The notes: generated by a model from the letters alone, not told the origin. A stretch of 64,000 nucleotides of DNA from Cellvibrionaceae bacterium 1162T.S.0a.05 (GCA_000964245.1 LANB01000001.1:2136392-2200391); one strand, 5' to 3'; counted from the stretch's first letter, positions 27,917-38,374 are shown. Program-made: numbers and translations.

Positions 27917-28831
27917 ATGTCAAAATCATTTTTATCTGTAGAAAGTCTAAGCAAAAGTTTCCCGGCGAGTGGTAAAAACGAAGATTTGGTGGTCTTCGAA
28001 AATGTTGATTTTAAAATTGAACAGGGCGAATTTGTTTGCATTATTGGACACTCAGGCTGCGGTAAATCCACCATTTTAAATATTTTGGCTGGCCTTGATT
28101 CCGCGTCCGATGGCGTGGTTATTATGGATGGTCGGGAAGTGGCTGGCCCCAGCCTCGAACGTGGTGTCGTCTTTCAGAATTACAGTTTGCTGCCGTGGTT
28201 AAGTGCCTTGCAAAATGTCATTTTCGGTGTGCGCTCGCGATGGCCACAGTGGTCGAAAAAACAGATTCAGGAGCACAGTGAAAAATTTTTAAAGCTTGTG
28301 GGTTTGGAAGAGGCCATGCAACGCAAACCGGCACAACTTTCTGGCGGTATGCGCCAACGGGTAAGCATTGCCCGCGCGTTTGCGACCCAGCCGAAATTAC
28401 TCTTGCTTGATGAACCCTTTGGTGCACTTGATGCGCTGACTCGCGGAAACATTCAGGATGAATTATTAAAAATCTGGAGTGAAACAAAGCAAACCGTTTT
28501 TATGATTACGCACGATGTCGATGAAGCTATTTTGTTGGCTGACCGTGTGTTGCTGATGAGCAATGGGCCGCGAGCCAGTATCGCTGAATCCGTCAGTATT
28601 TCCATCCCACGACCGCGCGACCGCAGCAGCATTATAGAACACCCTGGCTATTACAAAATACGTAACCACCTTGTGAACTTCCTGGTGAAACGCGCAGGCG
28701 ACAAAGAAGATAGTGGTTCGGGTACACGTATAGTCGACCCTGCGGCCGATGCGCCCGTTGATGCTGGGGCGCAATCCGACCTCTTGCGCAGTGCGCCTGG
28801 CCAGGAAAAATCGTTTAAGGTCAGTGGATGA
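27917..28831 (+). CDS. cynD: Cyanate/nitrate ABC transporter ATP-binding protein (NrtD/CynD family)
   Basis: 304 residues. Walker A is IGHSGCGKSTI, the ABC signature LSGGMRQRVSIARA and Walker B LLLLDEPFGALD, with the switch histidine in MITHDVDEA. It couples ATP hydrolysis to uptake through CynB at the cytoplasmic face. A C-terminal tail of about 45 residues (rich in Asp, Ala, Gly) extends beyond the usual NrtD length; its role is unknown. Gene spacing to cynB is 3 bases. Confidence 0.93.
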   Translation: MSKSFLSVESLSKSFPASGKNEDLVVFENVDFKIEQGEFVCIIGHSGCGKSTILNILAGLDSASDGVVIMDGREVAGPSLERGVVFQNYSLLPWLSALQNVIFGVRSRWPQWSKKQIQEHSEKFLKLVGLEEAMQRKPAQLSGGMRQRVSIARAFATQPKLLLLDEPFGALDALTRGNIQDELLKIWSETKQTVFMITHDVDEAILLADRVLLMSNGPRASIAESVSISIPRPRDRSSIIEHPGYYKIRNHLVNFLVKRAGDKEDSGSGTRIVDPAADAPVDAGAQSDLLRSAPGQEKSFKVSG

Positions 28832-28897
28832 ATGATTTCGAATTCTTAAATTTTATTACCGTGTGAAAAGCCTAAGCTAATGTAAGAGGAGCAATAT

Positions 28898-29338
28898 ATG
28901 GATAAGTTAACGATGACCGAAGAAATTCTTTCAGCAAAAAAAGCAAAGGGCTTGAGTTGGGAGAAGATGGGTACAGATTTGGGTATGTCGCCAGTGTGGT
29001 TGTGTTCTGCTTGTTTGGGTATGAACTCGGCGCCGACGGAAAAAGCTGATGCGATTGCGGATTATCTGGGGCTTGATGTTGAAGTGGCCGCAGCACTTGC
29101 AGATTTCCCAACAAAAATCTGGGAGCAGACAGTGCCGACTGATCCACTGGTTTATCGCTTGTATGAAATTGTGGGTGTTTACGGTGAAACGCTGAAAGAA
29201 GTCATTCAGGAAAAGTTCGGCGATGGCATCATGAGTGCAATTGATTTTTCCATGGAAGTGGACAAGGAAGAGAACCCTAAAGGGGATCGCGTATTACTCA
29301 CAATGAATGGAAAATTTCTACCGTATAAGAGTTGGTGA
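28898..29338 (+). CDS. cynS: Cyanase (cyanate hydratase)
   Basis: 146 residues, close to the usual cyanase length. It converts cyanate and bicarbonate to ammonia and CO2 (via carbamate) in the cytoplasm, giving nitrogen and detoxifying cyanate. The catalytic triad known from E. coli (R96, E99, S122) corresponds here to R87 and E90 in [11 protein letters not shown] and S113 in [10 protein letters not shown], with identical spacing. An N-terminal HTH-like helical domain precedes it. aagaggag is the RBS. It is separated from cynD by 66 bases and lies within the same operon. Confidence 0.97.
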   Translation: MDKLTMTEEILSAKKAKGLSWEKMGTDLGMSPVWLCSACLGMNSAPTEKADAIADYLGLDVEVAAALADFPTKIWEQTVPTDPLVYRLYEIVGVYGETLKEVIQEKFGDGIMSAIDFSMEVDKEENPKGDRVLLTMNGKFLPYKSW

Positions 29339-29339
29339 T

Positions 29340-29816
29340 ATGACTGATGCACCACGTCCTCCTTTGCCCCCTTTCGATATGAAGGGGGCATTACTTAAAG
29401 TAAGGAAAGCTGAAGACGCCTGGAATGCAAGAGATCCGGAAAAAGTCTCGCTGGCTTACAGTGAAGGCAGTGAATGGCGAAATCGATCCGAATTTTTAAA
29501 AGGGCGTGAACAAATTAAAGCCTTTCTTCATCGAAAATGGTCGCGTGAATTGGATTACCGATTGTGCAAGGAACTCTGGGCTTTTGGCGAAAACCGTATT
29601 GCTGTGCGTTTTGCGTATGAGTGGCATGATGATTCCGGGCAGTGGTACCGCTCTTATGGCAATGAAAATTGGGAGTTTGATCGGCAAGGATTTATGAGTC
29701 GGCGTATCGCGAGTATCAATGACCTGGTTATCGCTGAATCCGATCGACTTTTTCATTGGCCAGCTTTACAACCCCGTCCGGAATCGCATGCGAGTTTGAG
29801 TGAAATGGGACTGTGA
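29340..29816 (+). CDS. NTF2-like protein (DUF1348 / SnoaL-like)
   Basis: 158 residues from the ATG at 29340, one base after the cynS stop, so translationally coupled to it. The fold family is recognised from [37 protein letters not shown] and [23 protein letters not shown], typical of the small DUF1348 NTF2-like proteins. No enzymatic role is established for these. Its place at the end of the cyanate operon suggests an accessory function in cyanate use, which is an inference. Confidence 0.83.
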   Translation: MTDAPRPPLPPFDMKGALLKVRKAEDAWNARDPEKVSLAYSEGSEWRNRSEFLKGREQIKAFLHRKWSRELDYRLCKELWAFGENRIAVRFAYEWHDDSGQWYRSYGNENWEFDRQGFMSRRIASINDLVIAESDRLFHWPALQPRPESHASLSEMGL

Positions 29817-29850
29817 GTTTGGCTGAAAAATTAAAAACATTTGGTTTTAG

Positions 29851-29976
29851 GGAACCTCTGAAAAAAGGCCTATTTTCCCTGTGGCGGCGTCAGCTCCGTG
29901 CCGGTGTGCCGGCTCAGTCTGTTCTCCGCGCGGTGCTTCCTTGCCACAAAAAAATAGGCCTTTTTTCAGAGGTTCC
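29851..29976 (-). mobile_element. MITE-like element, copy B (126 bp)
   Basis: Shortest copy, in the opposite orientation to A. It has the same inverted ends (ggaacctctgaaaaa) and the same inner blocks (ccctgtggcggcgtcagctc and ggtgcttccttgccaca). The left flank is TTAG, the right flank CTGG, so any target duplication has decayed. It lies exactly between the convergent cyn operon (stop 29816) and hybrid kinase gene (stop 29993), where its long hairpin could act as a terminator. Confidence 0.8.
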
Positions 29977-29992
29977 CTGGTTTCTTGTGTGC

Positions 29993-32749
29993 TTAACGTT
30001 GGAATTGCGCAAGAGTTTGTATTAAATTTTCTTCGGTGAGTGGTTTGGCGAGGTGGGCATTCATCCCTGCCTCAAAACAACGCTGAATGTCTGTGCTTCC
30101 GACATTGGCTGTCATCGCAATAATCGGCAATGCGCGGTATGCAGGTAATTTGCGAATGGCTTGCGTTGCCTCGAAACCATCCATATTGGGCATATTGATA
30201 TCCATGAGTACAGCGTCAAAATGCGTATCGGATGAGAAATATTCAAGAGCTTGCAAACCGTCTTCAGCAACAGAAACGCCTATTCCATAGTCTTCCAGCA
30301 TGCATTCGACAAGTTCGCGATTGATAGCCAAATCTTCCACGACCAAAACGTGCATATTCTCGAGCGTTTTCAGGCTTTCGCTGGAGGTAACCTTGAAAGG
30401 ATTGTTCGTCGGGCTGCCGAAAGTCTTTGTCAGTTCAGAACTGTCTATTAGCGCTGTTCCCACCGGAACCAGAGGCAGCGTTACCGAGAATATACTGCCT
30501 TGATTTTCATCACTGCTTAATTCAATACTGCCCCCCATTTGCTCACAAATTTCCCGGCAGATAGCTAGCCCGAGGCCGCTACCGCCGAACTTCCTGGTCA
30601 TGGAGTTGTCGGCTTGCTGGAAAGGCTGGAAAAGTTTTTGTTGTTGTTTTTCGCTGATTCCAATGCCGCTATCGGCGACAACAATAACGAGTTTGTTGCC
30701 TTGTTTTTGAAAGGTTAATGCCACGCCGCCATGGTCGGTAAACTTTATGGCATTATTGCAAAGATTCAACAATATTTGTTCAATTCGAAGGCTGTCACTT
30801 TTTATAAAACGTGGTAAGTCGCCCGCTATTTCAACATTGAAGTTCAGTTTTTTATTTTGAGCTTGAATCGAAAATATGGCCTCTATTTTCTGGATTAGAT
30901 CACGGAGGTCGAATTCGTGCACTTCAATTACCAGCTTGCCAGCTTCAATCCTGGAGAAGTCGAGAATGTGGCTGATTAAAGACAACAATGTTTCTGAAGC
31001 CAATTGCGATTTTTTAAGGTAGTCCCTTTGTGTCTCATTAATTTTTGTTTTTAAGGTTAACGAAGTAAAACCAATAATGGCGTTTAAGGGCGTGCGAAAT
31101 TCGTGGCTCATATTAGCGAGAAAAGCAGATTTTGCTTCACTGGCATCTTCGGCCTGTTTTCGGGCTCTTAAATAATCGGCCGTTTTAGTTTTCACTTCTT
31201 CGCGAATTCTTTCTGTTGTACCGGTGAGGATAAGTAACATTGCTTGAAGCATGGCAATGACAAAAAAGCCGATTGTTAGAAGAATCCAACTTGCCCAATC
31301 CTTGGTGGCAACCTTGAAGCGGTTTTCAGGTTCAATTTGTACAACAAAGCTCCGCGTACCGAATTCGATGGGTAAACTGACAGCGTGATTTCTATCCAAT
31401 GGTTTAGTATTGTCTATTATCAAGGGAAGAGGATTGTCTGGATCTGTTTTGTCAGTCACATTAATTTTAAAATTCTGATTTTTGGCTTCGAGTATGATGG
31501 GGCCCAAAAGCGTGTCAGCTTGATAAACAGCGCTGACAAAGCCAAGTAAATCCTCGGGATTGGTGGCGTCACTTCCATGTTTAAAAATCGGTAGATACAG
31601 GATAAAACTTTTTTGGTTTGCAGTTTCCTGGGCGAGAGTGATCGGTTCGGTACTTACAGGCTTGCCGGATTGATGTGCGGTTGTTAGCGCAAGCAGGCGC
31701 GCAGGGTTTGCACCGAGGTCTAGGCCAAACGCGGCTTCATTTCCTGTAAAGGGCGTAATATGCAATACCGGGTAATAAATATCGCGTGGTGTAGCTTTTT
31801 TCAGGTTGCCATTCTCAGAAAATTCTGTAAATGAAAATTCCGGAAAACCAAGCGCTTTGAAATGCTCTTCCATTTTCGGACGTTGCTTGTGAGAAACTAT
31901 TTGGGTCCAGCCAATGGCCTTTAAAACCTTGTCCTGACTGACAACGGCATTGGCGTATTCTTCGAAAGATGTTCGTTCGTATCCGGCCGTACTTTTGAGA
32001 AAAGCACGAAAGCTCATGATCCGTGTTACGGAATTTTGTAGGCTCTCGTCAACATGGTGGGTTAAGGTTTCGGCACGTTCTTCAATTTCGCTAGCAATTG
32101 AACTTTCCCGGGCTTTGGTTGAATAGTGAAAAAGAATAAGCACCGATAAGAAAAGCAGGAATGTGGGAAGCGCGATTTGCAGTTTTCTATTTACTGAAAG
32201 CGAGTGTTTCTCGAATAGCGTGATTGTCAGCGGTGCAAATAGAAGTACACCGATAGTGTCGCCTACCCACCAGGTGAACCAGGTAAAAATAAAATTCTCG
32301 GAAGAAACAAAACCCGAAAACAACAATACCAGAGGACCAATCATGGCCGCAGTCAGACAACCCAGAGGTGCGATGAGCAGAATGAATACCAATATATCTC
32401 TGGGCGCATCCAATATTGAATGCGTTGGTAAGTAACGCTTCCACAATATACGCCCGACAGAGGCCTGGATGAGCGCGCCACAGGCAATGCCGATTGCAGT
32501 TGCAGCGGCTACGGGTTGAATATCCTGAAAATTGTTGCTTGCGACCCCAAGGTTTATAAGGAAAGAGCCGGTAAGTATTCCCAGGGCGCTAGCACCTGGG
32601 TGGCCTGTTAACATGCATGCGAGCGCAAATCCTGAGGCTGGCCACACCGCAGAGGCGAAGCCGGGTGGAATCGCCAGATACAGCCCGAAGCGGCCCATCA
32701 GATAGTAGCCAATCAAAGCAATGAAAAACGATTTTAATAACCTCGGCAT
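29993..32749 (-). CDS. Hybrid sensor histidine kinase with MASE1, CHASE, HisKA, HATPase and receiver domains
   Basis: 918 residues. An N-terminal MASE1-type multi-helix membrane sensor (GRFGLYLAIPPGFASAVWPASGFAL) is followed by a periplasmic CHASE domain (about 220-470). A further membrane helix leads to HisKA (phosphorylatable H near 549 in FLANMSHEFRTPL), HATPase (DSGIGIS, GGSGLGLAI) and a C-terminal receiver (about 800-918, acceptor D850 in VLMDINMP). No partner response regulator is adjacent. The signal is unknown. It is convergent with the cyn operon across element B. Confidence 0.92.
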   Translation of the reverse strand: MPRLLKSFFIALIGYYLMGRFGLYLAIPPGFASAVWPASGFALACMLTGHPGASALGILTGSFLINLGVASNNFQDIQPVAAATAIGIACGALIQASVGRILWKRYLPTHSILDAPRDILVFILLIAPLGCLTAAMIGPLVLLFSGFVSSENFIFTWFTWWVGDTIGVLLFAPLTITLFEKHSLSVNRKLQIALPTFLLFLSVLILFHYSTKARESSIASEIEERAETLTHHVDESLQNSVTRIMSFRAFLKSTAGYERTSFEEYANAVVSQDKVLKAIGWTQIVSHKQRPKMEEHFKALGFPEFSFTEFSENGNLKKATPRDIYYPVLHITPFTGNEAAFGLDLGANPARLLALTTAHQSGKPVSTEPITLAQETANQKSFILYLPIFKHGSDATNPEDLLGFVSAVYQADTLLGPIILEAKNQNFKINVTDKTDPDNPLPLIIDNTKPLDRNHAVSLPIEFGTRSFVVQIEPENRFKVATKDWASWILLTIGFFVIAMLQAMLLILTGTTERIREEVKTKTADYLRARKQAEDASEAKSAFLANMSHEFRTPLNAIIGFTSLTLKTKINETQRDYLKKSQLASETLLSLISHILDFSRIEAGKLVIEVHEFDLRDLIQKIEAIFSIQAQNKKLNFNVEIAGDLPRFIKSDSLRIEQILLNLCNNAIKFTDHGGVALTFQKQGNKLVIVVADSGIGISEKQQQKLFQPFQQADNSMTRKFGGSGLGLAICREICEQMGGSIELSSDENQGSIFSVTLPLVPVGTALIDSSELTKTFGSPTNNPFKVTSSESLKTLENMHVLVVEDLAINRELVECMLEDYGIGVSVAEDGLQALEYFSSDTHFDAVLMDINMPNMDGFEATQAIRKLPAYRALPIIAMTANVGSTDIQRCFEAGMNAHLAKPLTEENLIQTLAQFQR

Positions 32750-32928
32750 GTCTGGGTTGGGTTTGAAACCGCCTCCGTAACAACTTCTGCAACAATGCGT
32801 GCAGCAACTTCTTAAAGTGTAGTCGTTTATAGGGCAGTGTCGTCGCTGTGGGCGGACATATTTTTACTGAGGATACAGGCGACAAATTAAGCCCGGATTG
32901 CCTTTTCGGTATGTACTTTGAGGGCCTG

Positions 32929-33597
32929 CTACGATGACATGCGGCTGTGCTGTGCGGAAAAGAGCACAGTGCTGCCGACAACATCTATCTTAACGTCGCG
33001 AAAATAGGCCTTGAGTGCTTTTTCCAGTTCAAGCACGCTATCCTCCCGATTTTGCAGTAAGCCAATCATGTTAAAGATTTTTAGAAATGCGAGTGAAAGC
33101 AGGTTGTGTTGGCAGCCTTTGGCAACGACGGTAGAGCCAAATAACACGCCATGGGGTTTGAGTAATTTTTGAAGGTGGTAGAACAAAATGCCCTTTGCGT
33201 AGAATCCCTGAGGAATATTTTGCAGAACTCGATTCAAGGCGATGCTATCGAAGCGTTCTGCAATAGGCGTGTCGTCGGCAAAAATATTCAGTTGGTATAC
33301 ATTGGGTGTGTAACGGGCGAGGCGTTTTTTTGCAGCTTTTAACGACCACAAATTAAGGTCTATCAAGCTCAAACGTAAAGAACGTGTGTCTCGATTGAGT
33401 TGGTCCAGCATTTTGCCCGTTTTGGCACCCACTTCGAGATGATTGGGGCCAACGTAGTGGTGGTAGTCGGCGCGTAATCGTTCCTGAGGGCAGCGCCAGG
33501 CGATGCGGTTTAAGAGGCCGGCAAAAAAGTCATAGTAACGCAGGCTGAAAGGATTGAGATACAGCAAGGAAGACTTGAATTGGAAGCTGCTTGCCAT
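32929..33597 (-). CDS. Class I SAM-dependent methyltransferase-like protein
   Basis: 222 residues from the ATG at 33597 (ggggga RBS). It has a Rossmann methyltransferase pattern: NHLEVGAKTGKMLDQL as motif I, SLIDLNLWSLKAAKKRL as motif II, and FDSIALNRVLQNIPQ around motif IV. The motif I glycines are sparse (EVGAKTG) but acceptable. It resembles small methyltransferases of unknown substrate. It is divergent from the polysaccharide deacetylase gene at 33710. Confidence 0.75.
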   Translation of the reverse strand: MASSFQFKSSLLYLNPFSLRYYDFFAGLLNRIAWRCPQERLRADYHHYVGPNHLEVGAKTGKMLDQLNRDTRSLRLSLIDLNLWSLKAAKKRLARYTPNVYQLNIFADDTPIAERFDSIALNRVLQNIPQGFYAKGILFYHLQKLLKPHGVLFGSTVVAKGCQHNLLSLAFLKIFNMIGLLQNREDSVLELEKALKAYFRDVKIDVVGSTVLFSAQHSRMSS

Positions 33598-33709
33598 GTT
33601 TCCCCCAACAATGTTTAGCATTATTGGATGCTTATTGTAACGCAGTCGCTACAGGTCGAACAGGTTTTCGTTTACTATCAGCGTAGTCATTGCCTGGTGA
33701 GGAGAGGTC

Positions 33710-34786
33710 ATGTTTAAAGGGTTGATACGCGTTGTATTGTCGCTAACGCTTTCTTTTGTGCTCGTGCAGCCGGTGGCTGCGCTGGTGGTATTGCAATACC
33801 ATCATATATCCGACAATGCGCCTGCGGCGACCAGTATTAGCCCGGCACTGTTTGAAGCGCATCTTGAATTCCTGGAAAAGAATAACTTTCGAGTGATTGA
33901 CATCACCGAGCTCAAGAAAGCGCTCGAAGGAAAGCAGGGCATACCCGATGGCGCTGTGGTGATCACCTTTGATGATGGCTATCGATCGATTTACAGCGAA
34001 GCTTATCCGCGCTTAAAAAAACGCGGCTGGCCCTTTACCGTTTTTATCAATACTCAACCTCATGATGAAAAGAACCCGCGCTTTGTCAGTTGGGAGCAGC
34101 TCAAGGAAATGAGTAAGAACGGCGCAACAATTGGCAATCATACGGACAGCCATTCCCATATGATTCGTCGCAGGGGAGGTGAGGACCATCACAGTTGGTT
34201 ACAGCGAAATGAAAAAGAAATCGATTTTGCCGCAGCGCGAATCAAAAAGATGATTGGCAATAAACCGGAATACTTTGCCTGGCCGTTTGGCGAACATAAC
34301 AAAGACCTTGAGGCTTTACTTAAAAAGAAAAATTATTTGGCATTTGGACAACAGAGTGGACCCATTGCCAGTAGCTCCAACAAGCAAGTGTTACCGCGTT
34401 TTCCCTTTGGTGGACCTTATGGCGATATCAATGATTTTTCAGCAAAGGTGTTTAGCCTCCCCTTGCCTGTGACCGCGGTTGAGACCGAAGCTTCAGGTCA
34501 TGGGCGATTTATCGATCCAGAATTACCTCTGGGCGTGACCATGCCCGTACTTAGAATCAATACGCCGTTGGCTGCGTACGTCAAGAATTTCCAATGTTTT
34601 GCCTCCGGCCAGGGGAAAATTTCGACCAGGGTACAATCGTCGACAATCGTTGTGCAGGCGAATCGCGAACTGTCGGCAGGTCGAAGTCGTTATAATTGTA
34701 CCGCTGACTCCGGCAACGGACGATTTTATTGGTACTCGCAGCTTTTTATAAAAAGAAACAAGGATGGCAGTTGGTACAACGAATAA
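33710..34786 (+). CDS. Secreted polysaccharide deacetylase (NodB/CE4, PgaB-like N-terminal domain)
   Basis: 358 residues. A signal peptide (about 1-24) is followed by a CE4/NodB domain (about 25-230) with the start VVLQYHHIS, the catalytic TFDDGYRS, the metal-binding NHTDSHSH and the arginine/proline motif YFAWPFGEHN. The C-terminal ~120 residues form an unassigned beta-rich region with two Cys. It likely removes N-acetyl (or O-acetyl) groups from an exported or cell-wall glycan. The start ATG has gaggaga upstream. The gene ends just before the element C region. Confidence 0.9.
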   Translation: MFKGLIRVVLSLTLSFVLVQPVAALVVLQYHHISDNAPAATSISPALFEAHLEFLEKNNFRVIDITELKKALEGKQGIPDGAVVITFDDGYRSIYSEAYPRLKKRGWPFTVFINTQPHDEKNPRFVSWEQLKEMSKNGATIGNHTDSHSHMIRRRGGEDHHSWLQRNEKEIDFAAARIKKMIGNKPEYFAWPFGEHNKDLEALLKKKNYLAFGQQSGPIASSSNKQVLPRFPFGGPYGDINDFSAKVFSLPLPVTAVETEASGHGRFIDPELPLGVTMPVLRINTPLAAYVKNFQCFASGQGKISTRVQSSTIVVQANRELSAGRSRYNCTADSGNGRFYWYSQLFIKRNKDGSWYNE

Positions 34787-34808
34787 GCCTCCTGCAGAAA
34801 ATCGTAAA

Positions 34809-34824
34809 TTTTTTCAGAGCTTCC
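34809..34824 (-). repeat. Relic end of a further MITE-like element abutting copy C
   Basis: ttttttcagagcttcc at 34809-34824 is a right-hand element end with one mismatch and is followed directly by CTAG and then copy C. It looks like the remnant of another copy, or of an earlier insertion at the same site. Confidence 0.6.
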
Positions 34825-34828
34825 CTAG

Positions 34829-34967
34829 GGAACCTCTTAAAAATGGCCTATTTTCCCTGTGGCGGCGTCAGCTCCGTGCTCGAATCCTCATTTACTCCAG
34901 TAAACTCCGGTTCTCCGTGCGGTGCTTCCTTGCCACAGAAAAAATATTTCCATTTTTCAGAGGTTCC
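34829..34967 (-). mobile_element. MITE-like element, copy C (139 bp)
   Basis: Same family and orientation as B. It is flanked by a perfect CTAG duplication at 34825-34828 and 34968-34971. The right-hand CTAG contains the TAG stop codon of the minus-strand MCP gene, so insertion took place exactly at that stop. The centre carries the tttactccagtaaa variant also found inside copy A but missing from B. It separates the convergent deacetylase and MCP genes. Confidence 0.82.
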
Positions 34968-36191
34968 CTAGAATAAATCGACATCGCCTTCCGACATATT
35001 GTTTTGGCGTACGGCTTTGTTTTCCAGTTGTATAAAATGTTCTCTGCTGGCGTTGAGGTGATTGCAAAGCATTGCCATTAAATTGTCTCGTGTATTTTCA
35101 TTTTGTGTCTTACAAAATTCGACATACCCACCCAGTAATTCATGAATGAACTGATCGAGTGTGGTAACGCGTTTGTTGATATGTTCGATGAGTTGTCGTG
35201 CTATATCTTCGAATTGTAGAGAAAGCACCCCATCGCGAACAATTTTATGAATTTGATGAGACAGTTCTTCAACTTCTTCGGATTGTTTTAGCACAATGTT
35301 GTGCATACCTTTGAGTTCGTTGGAGAGTTCGTCCATTGCGCGTTGGGATTTTTGAGCGTTTTCAAATTCAATATTGGCAGAATTTTTAAGCGTGGTGATA
35401 GAGCCTTCCAGCCTGGTTTCTGTTTCCGAAATCTTACTGCGAATTCGCTCATTAAATTCGTCTGTGCGCATGGAAAGTGAGCGCACTTCATCTGCGACAA
35501 CACTGAAACCTCGTCCGGCTTCACCAGCTCGTGCAGCTTCGATAGCCGCATTGAGTGCAAGCAGGTTGGTTTGAGAGTTAATGTCATTGATATCCTTGAG
35601 GTAAGCGGTCACTTCCTTGAAGTCGGCAGAAATTTGCTCAAAATCATCGCGGAGTTTTAATGTCGCTTGCTGCATTTCGGCCACTTGGGACATCAGCAAA
35701 TCGACTGTTTCCGACGCACTTGTGGCAAATGCCTGAATATTGTTCCTTTCATCCCGTGCACTTGAGTTTTCTGCGCTGGTTGCTTTAAGCAATTGCTCGA
35801 CCAGTATTTGCAGCGCTTTGCGCTGACTCTGGGTGCTTGAATCGACGCCCGTGACGGTGGAGCTTAGGTTTTGGGTGGCGCTGTTTAAAACACCATAAAG
35901 CTGGTTGAGTTCTGATTCGGTGTTGGTAAATTGGGCTTTCATCGTATCGAGCGCATGTTCAAAAAGCTCGGTTTCGCTATCGGTGTGTACCGGGCGAGCT
36001 TCTTTTGGGAGATCTACACCTTCTGGCTCTTCATCAAAGCCTTCTCCAGACTTAAGTTGGTATTGATAGAGCGCAATACTCAGCAGGCCACCTATTATGC
36101 AGAGTAGGGTAAGCATGCTTTGGTCCAGTAGCAGAAGGATCAGGGCGAGCACTTGTGCGCCAAGAGAGCAAGGGATCAGAAATTTCATCAT
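34968..36191 (-). CDS. Short methyl-accepting chemotaxis-type signalling protein
   Basis: 407 residues. Two membrane helices close together at the N-terminus (about 5-45) are followed by coiled coil and the MCP signalling tip (about 190-260, [37 protein letters not shown]). There is no periplasmic ligand domain and no obvious HAMP domain. The C-terminus continues as helices with [25 protein letters not shown]. It may interact with CheA/CheW or a related chemosensory system; none is encoded nearby. The stop codon lies within the target duplication of element C. The start could be either of two adjacent ATGs. Confidence 0.85.
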   Translation of the reverse strand: MMKFLIPCSLGAQVLALILLLLDQSMLTLLCIIGGLLSIALYQYQLKSGEGFDEEPEGVDLPKEARPVHTDSETELFEHALDTMKAQFTNTESELNQLYGVLNSATQNLSSTVTGVDSSTQSQRKALQILVEQLLKATSAENSSARDERNNIQAFATSASETVDLLMSQVAEMQQATLKLRDDFEQISADFKEVTAYLKDINDINSQTNLLALNAAIEAARAGEAGRGFSVVADEVRSLSMRTDEFNERIRSKISETETRLEGSITTLKNSANIEFENAQKSQRAMDELSNELKGMHNIVLKQSEEVEELSHQIHKIVRDGVLSLQFEDIARQLIEHINKRVTTLDQFIHELLGGYVEFCKTQNENTRDNLMAMLCNHLNASREHFIQLENKAVRQNNMSEGDVDLF

Positions 36192-36277
36192 GTTTCAGTA
36201 CCAAAACAACCGTGGTCTATCTGATAAGCGTAGCAGACAGACACCAACTGGCAGGGCCACAGTGCAAGAGGATGAAA

Positions 36278-37285
<1,008 letters not shown>

Positions 37286-38374
37286 TTACGTGATGTGTGC
37301 GCCCTGAGTCTCGACATACACCGAGTAAATGGATTGGCTGGCACACATAAACAGGCGGTTGCGGTGCTTGCCACCAAAACACAGATTAGAACAAATTTCT
37401 GGCAGTAGGATCACGCCGATGCGGTCACCATTGGGTGCAAATATATGGACACCATCGTAACCTTCACCCGCCCAGCCTGCACTTGACCAGATATTACCGT
37501 GAATATCGCAGCGGATACCGTCAGCACCACCGGTTTTCCCCTTATAGGTCATGGAACAAAAATTCCGGCCATTTTTCAATTTTTTGCCATCAATATCCCA
37601 CACCTTAATCACCGCTTTGGCTTTAGAGTAGTGAGAAGAGCCGGTGTCCGAGACATAAAGCTTTTTATAATCAGGAGAAAAACACAAACCGTTGGGCTTA
37701 TAAATGTCGTCGGTGACTTTTTCAATTTTGCCGTTTTGTGCATCTATGCGGTATACCGCTTCCTTCTGGTAAGGTTGAGGTGAGTCGTTCGGTGCTTTGA
37801 TGCCTTCGTACCAGCCTAGCGATCCGTAACCTGGATCGGTAAACCAGATGCTGTCATCGTTGGGGTTAACCACAACATCGTTAGGTGCGTTAAAGCCTTT
37901 ATTGTTGTATTCACTGGCCAAAACCGTTGTGCTGCCGTCGTGTTCAAATCGAATAACGCGACGCTCTTTGTGTTGGCAGGCAATTTGACGGCCCTGAAAA
38001 TCGAAGGTGTTGCCGTTGCTGTTGCCAGAAGGCTTGCGGAAATTTCTGGAAACCTGATCATTTTCCTCCGTGTAGCGCAATTGTTCATCGTTGGGGATGT
38101 CACTCCAGATCAGATAGCGGCCGACAGCATTCCATGCCGGGCCCTCAGCCCAGCGCATGCCGGTGTAGATACGCTCAATCGCGGCATTGCCAATCTTATA
38201 GGTGAATCTTGGATCGAGTGGGAGAACATCGGGTTCAGGGTAGCGAATGGGCGCTGCCCCGGCTAAATAGCGACCGGGATCTTGTGCGCTGGCGAGCGTA
38301 CTGGCACCCAGTGCTGAAGCACCGATCAAAAACTGTCTTTTACTAATGGGTTTGTTTCGCAGGTTTTTATACAT
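37286..38374 (-). CDS. SMP-30/gluconolactonase/LRE family protein, exported
   Basis: 362 residues from the ATG at 38374, with an N-terminal signal of Tat-like type (KRQFLIGASALGASTLASA). The six-bladed propeller carries the family metal-site residues in MRWAEGPAW (Glu), GFNAPNDVVV (Asn) and GGADGIRCD (Asp). Family members hydrolyse sugar lactones such as gluconolactone; the real substrate here is unknown, though a sugar-lactone role would fit a plant-polymer degrader. It ends 9 bases upstream of hemB and may be co-transcribed with it, with no evident functional link. Confidence 0.87.
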   Translation of the reverse strand: MYKNLRNKPISKRQFLIGASALGASTLASAQDPGRYLAGAAPIRYPEPDVLPLDPRFTYKIGNAAIERIYTGMRWAEGPAWNAVGRYLIWSDIPNDEQLRYTEENDQVSRNFRKPSGNSNGNTFDFQGRQIACQHKERRVIRFEHDGSTTVLASEYNNKGFNAPNDVVVNPNDDSIWFTDPGYGSLGWYEGIKAPNDSPQPYQKEAVYRIDAQNGKIEKVTDDIYKPNGLCFSPDYKKLYVSDTGSSHYSKAKAVIKVWDIDGKKLKNGRNFCSMTYKGKTGGADGIRCDIHGNIWSSAGWAGEGYDGVHIFAPNGDRIGVILLPEICSNLCFGGKHRNRLFMCASQSIYSVYVETQGAHIT

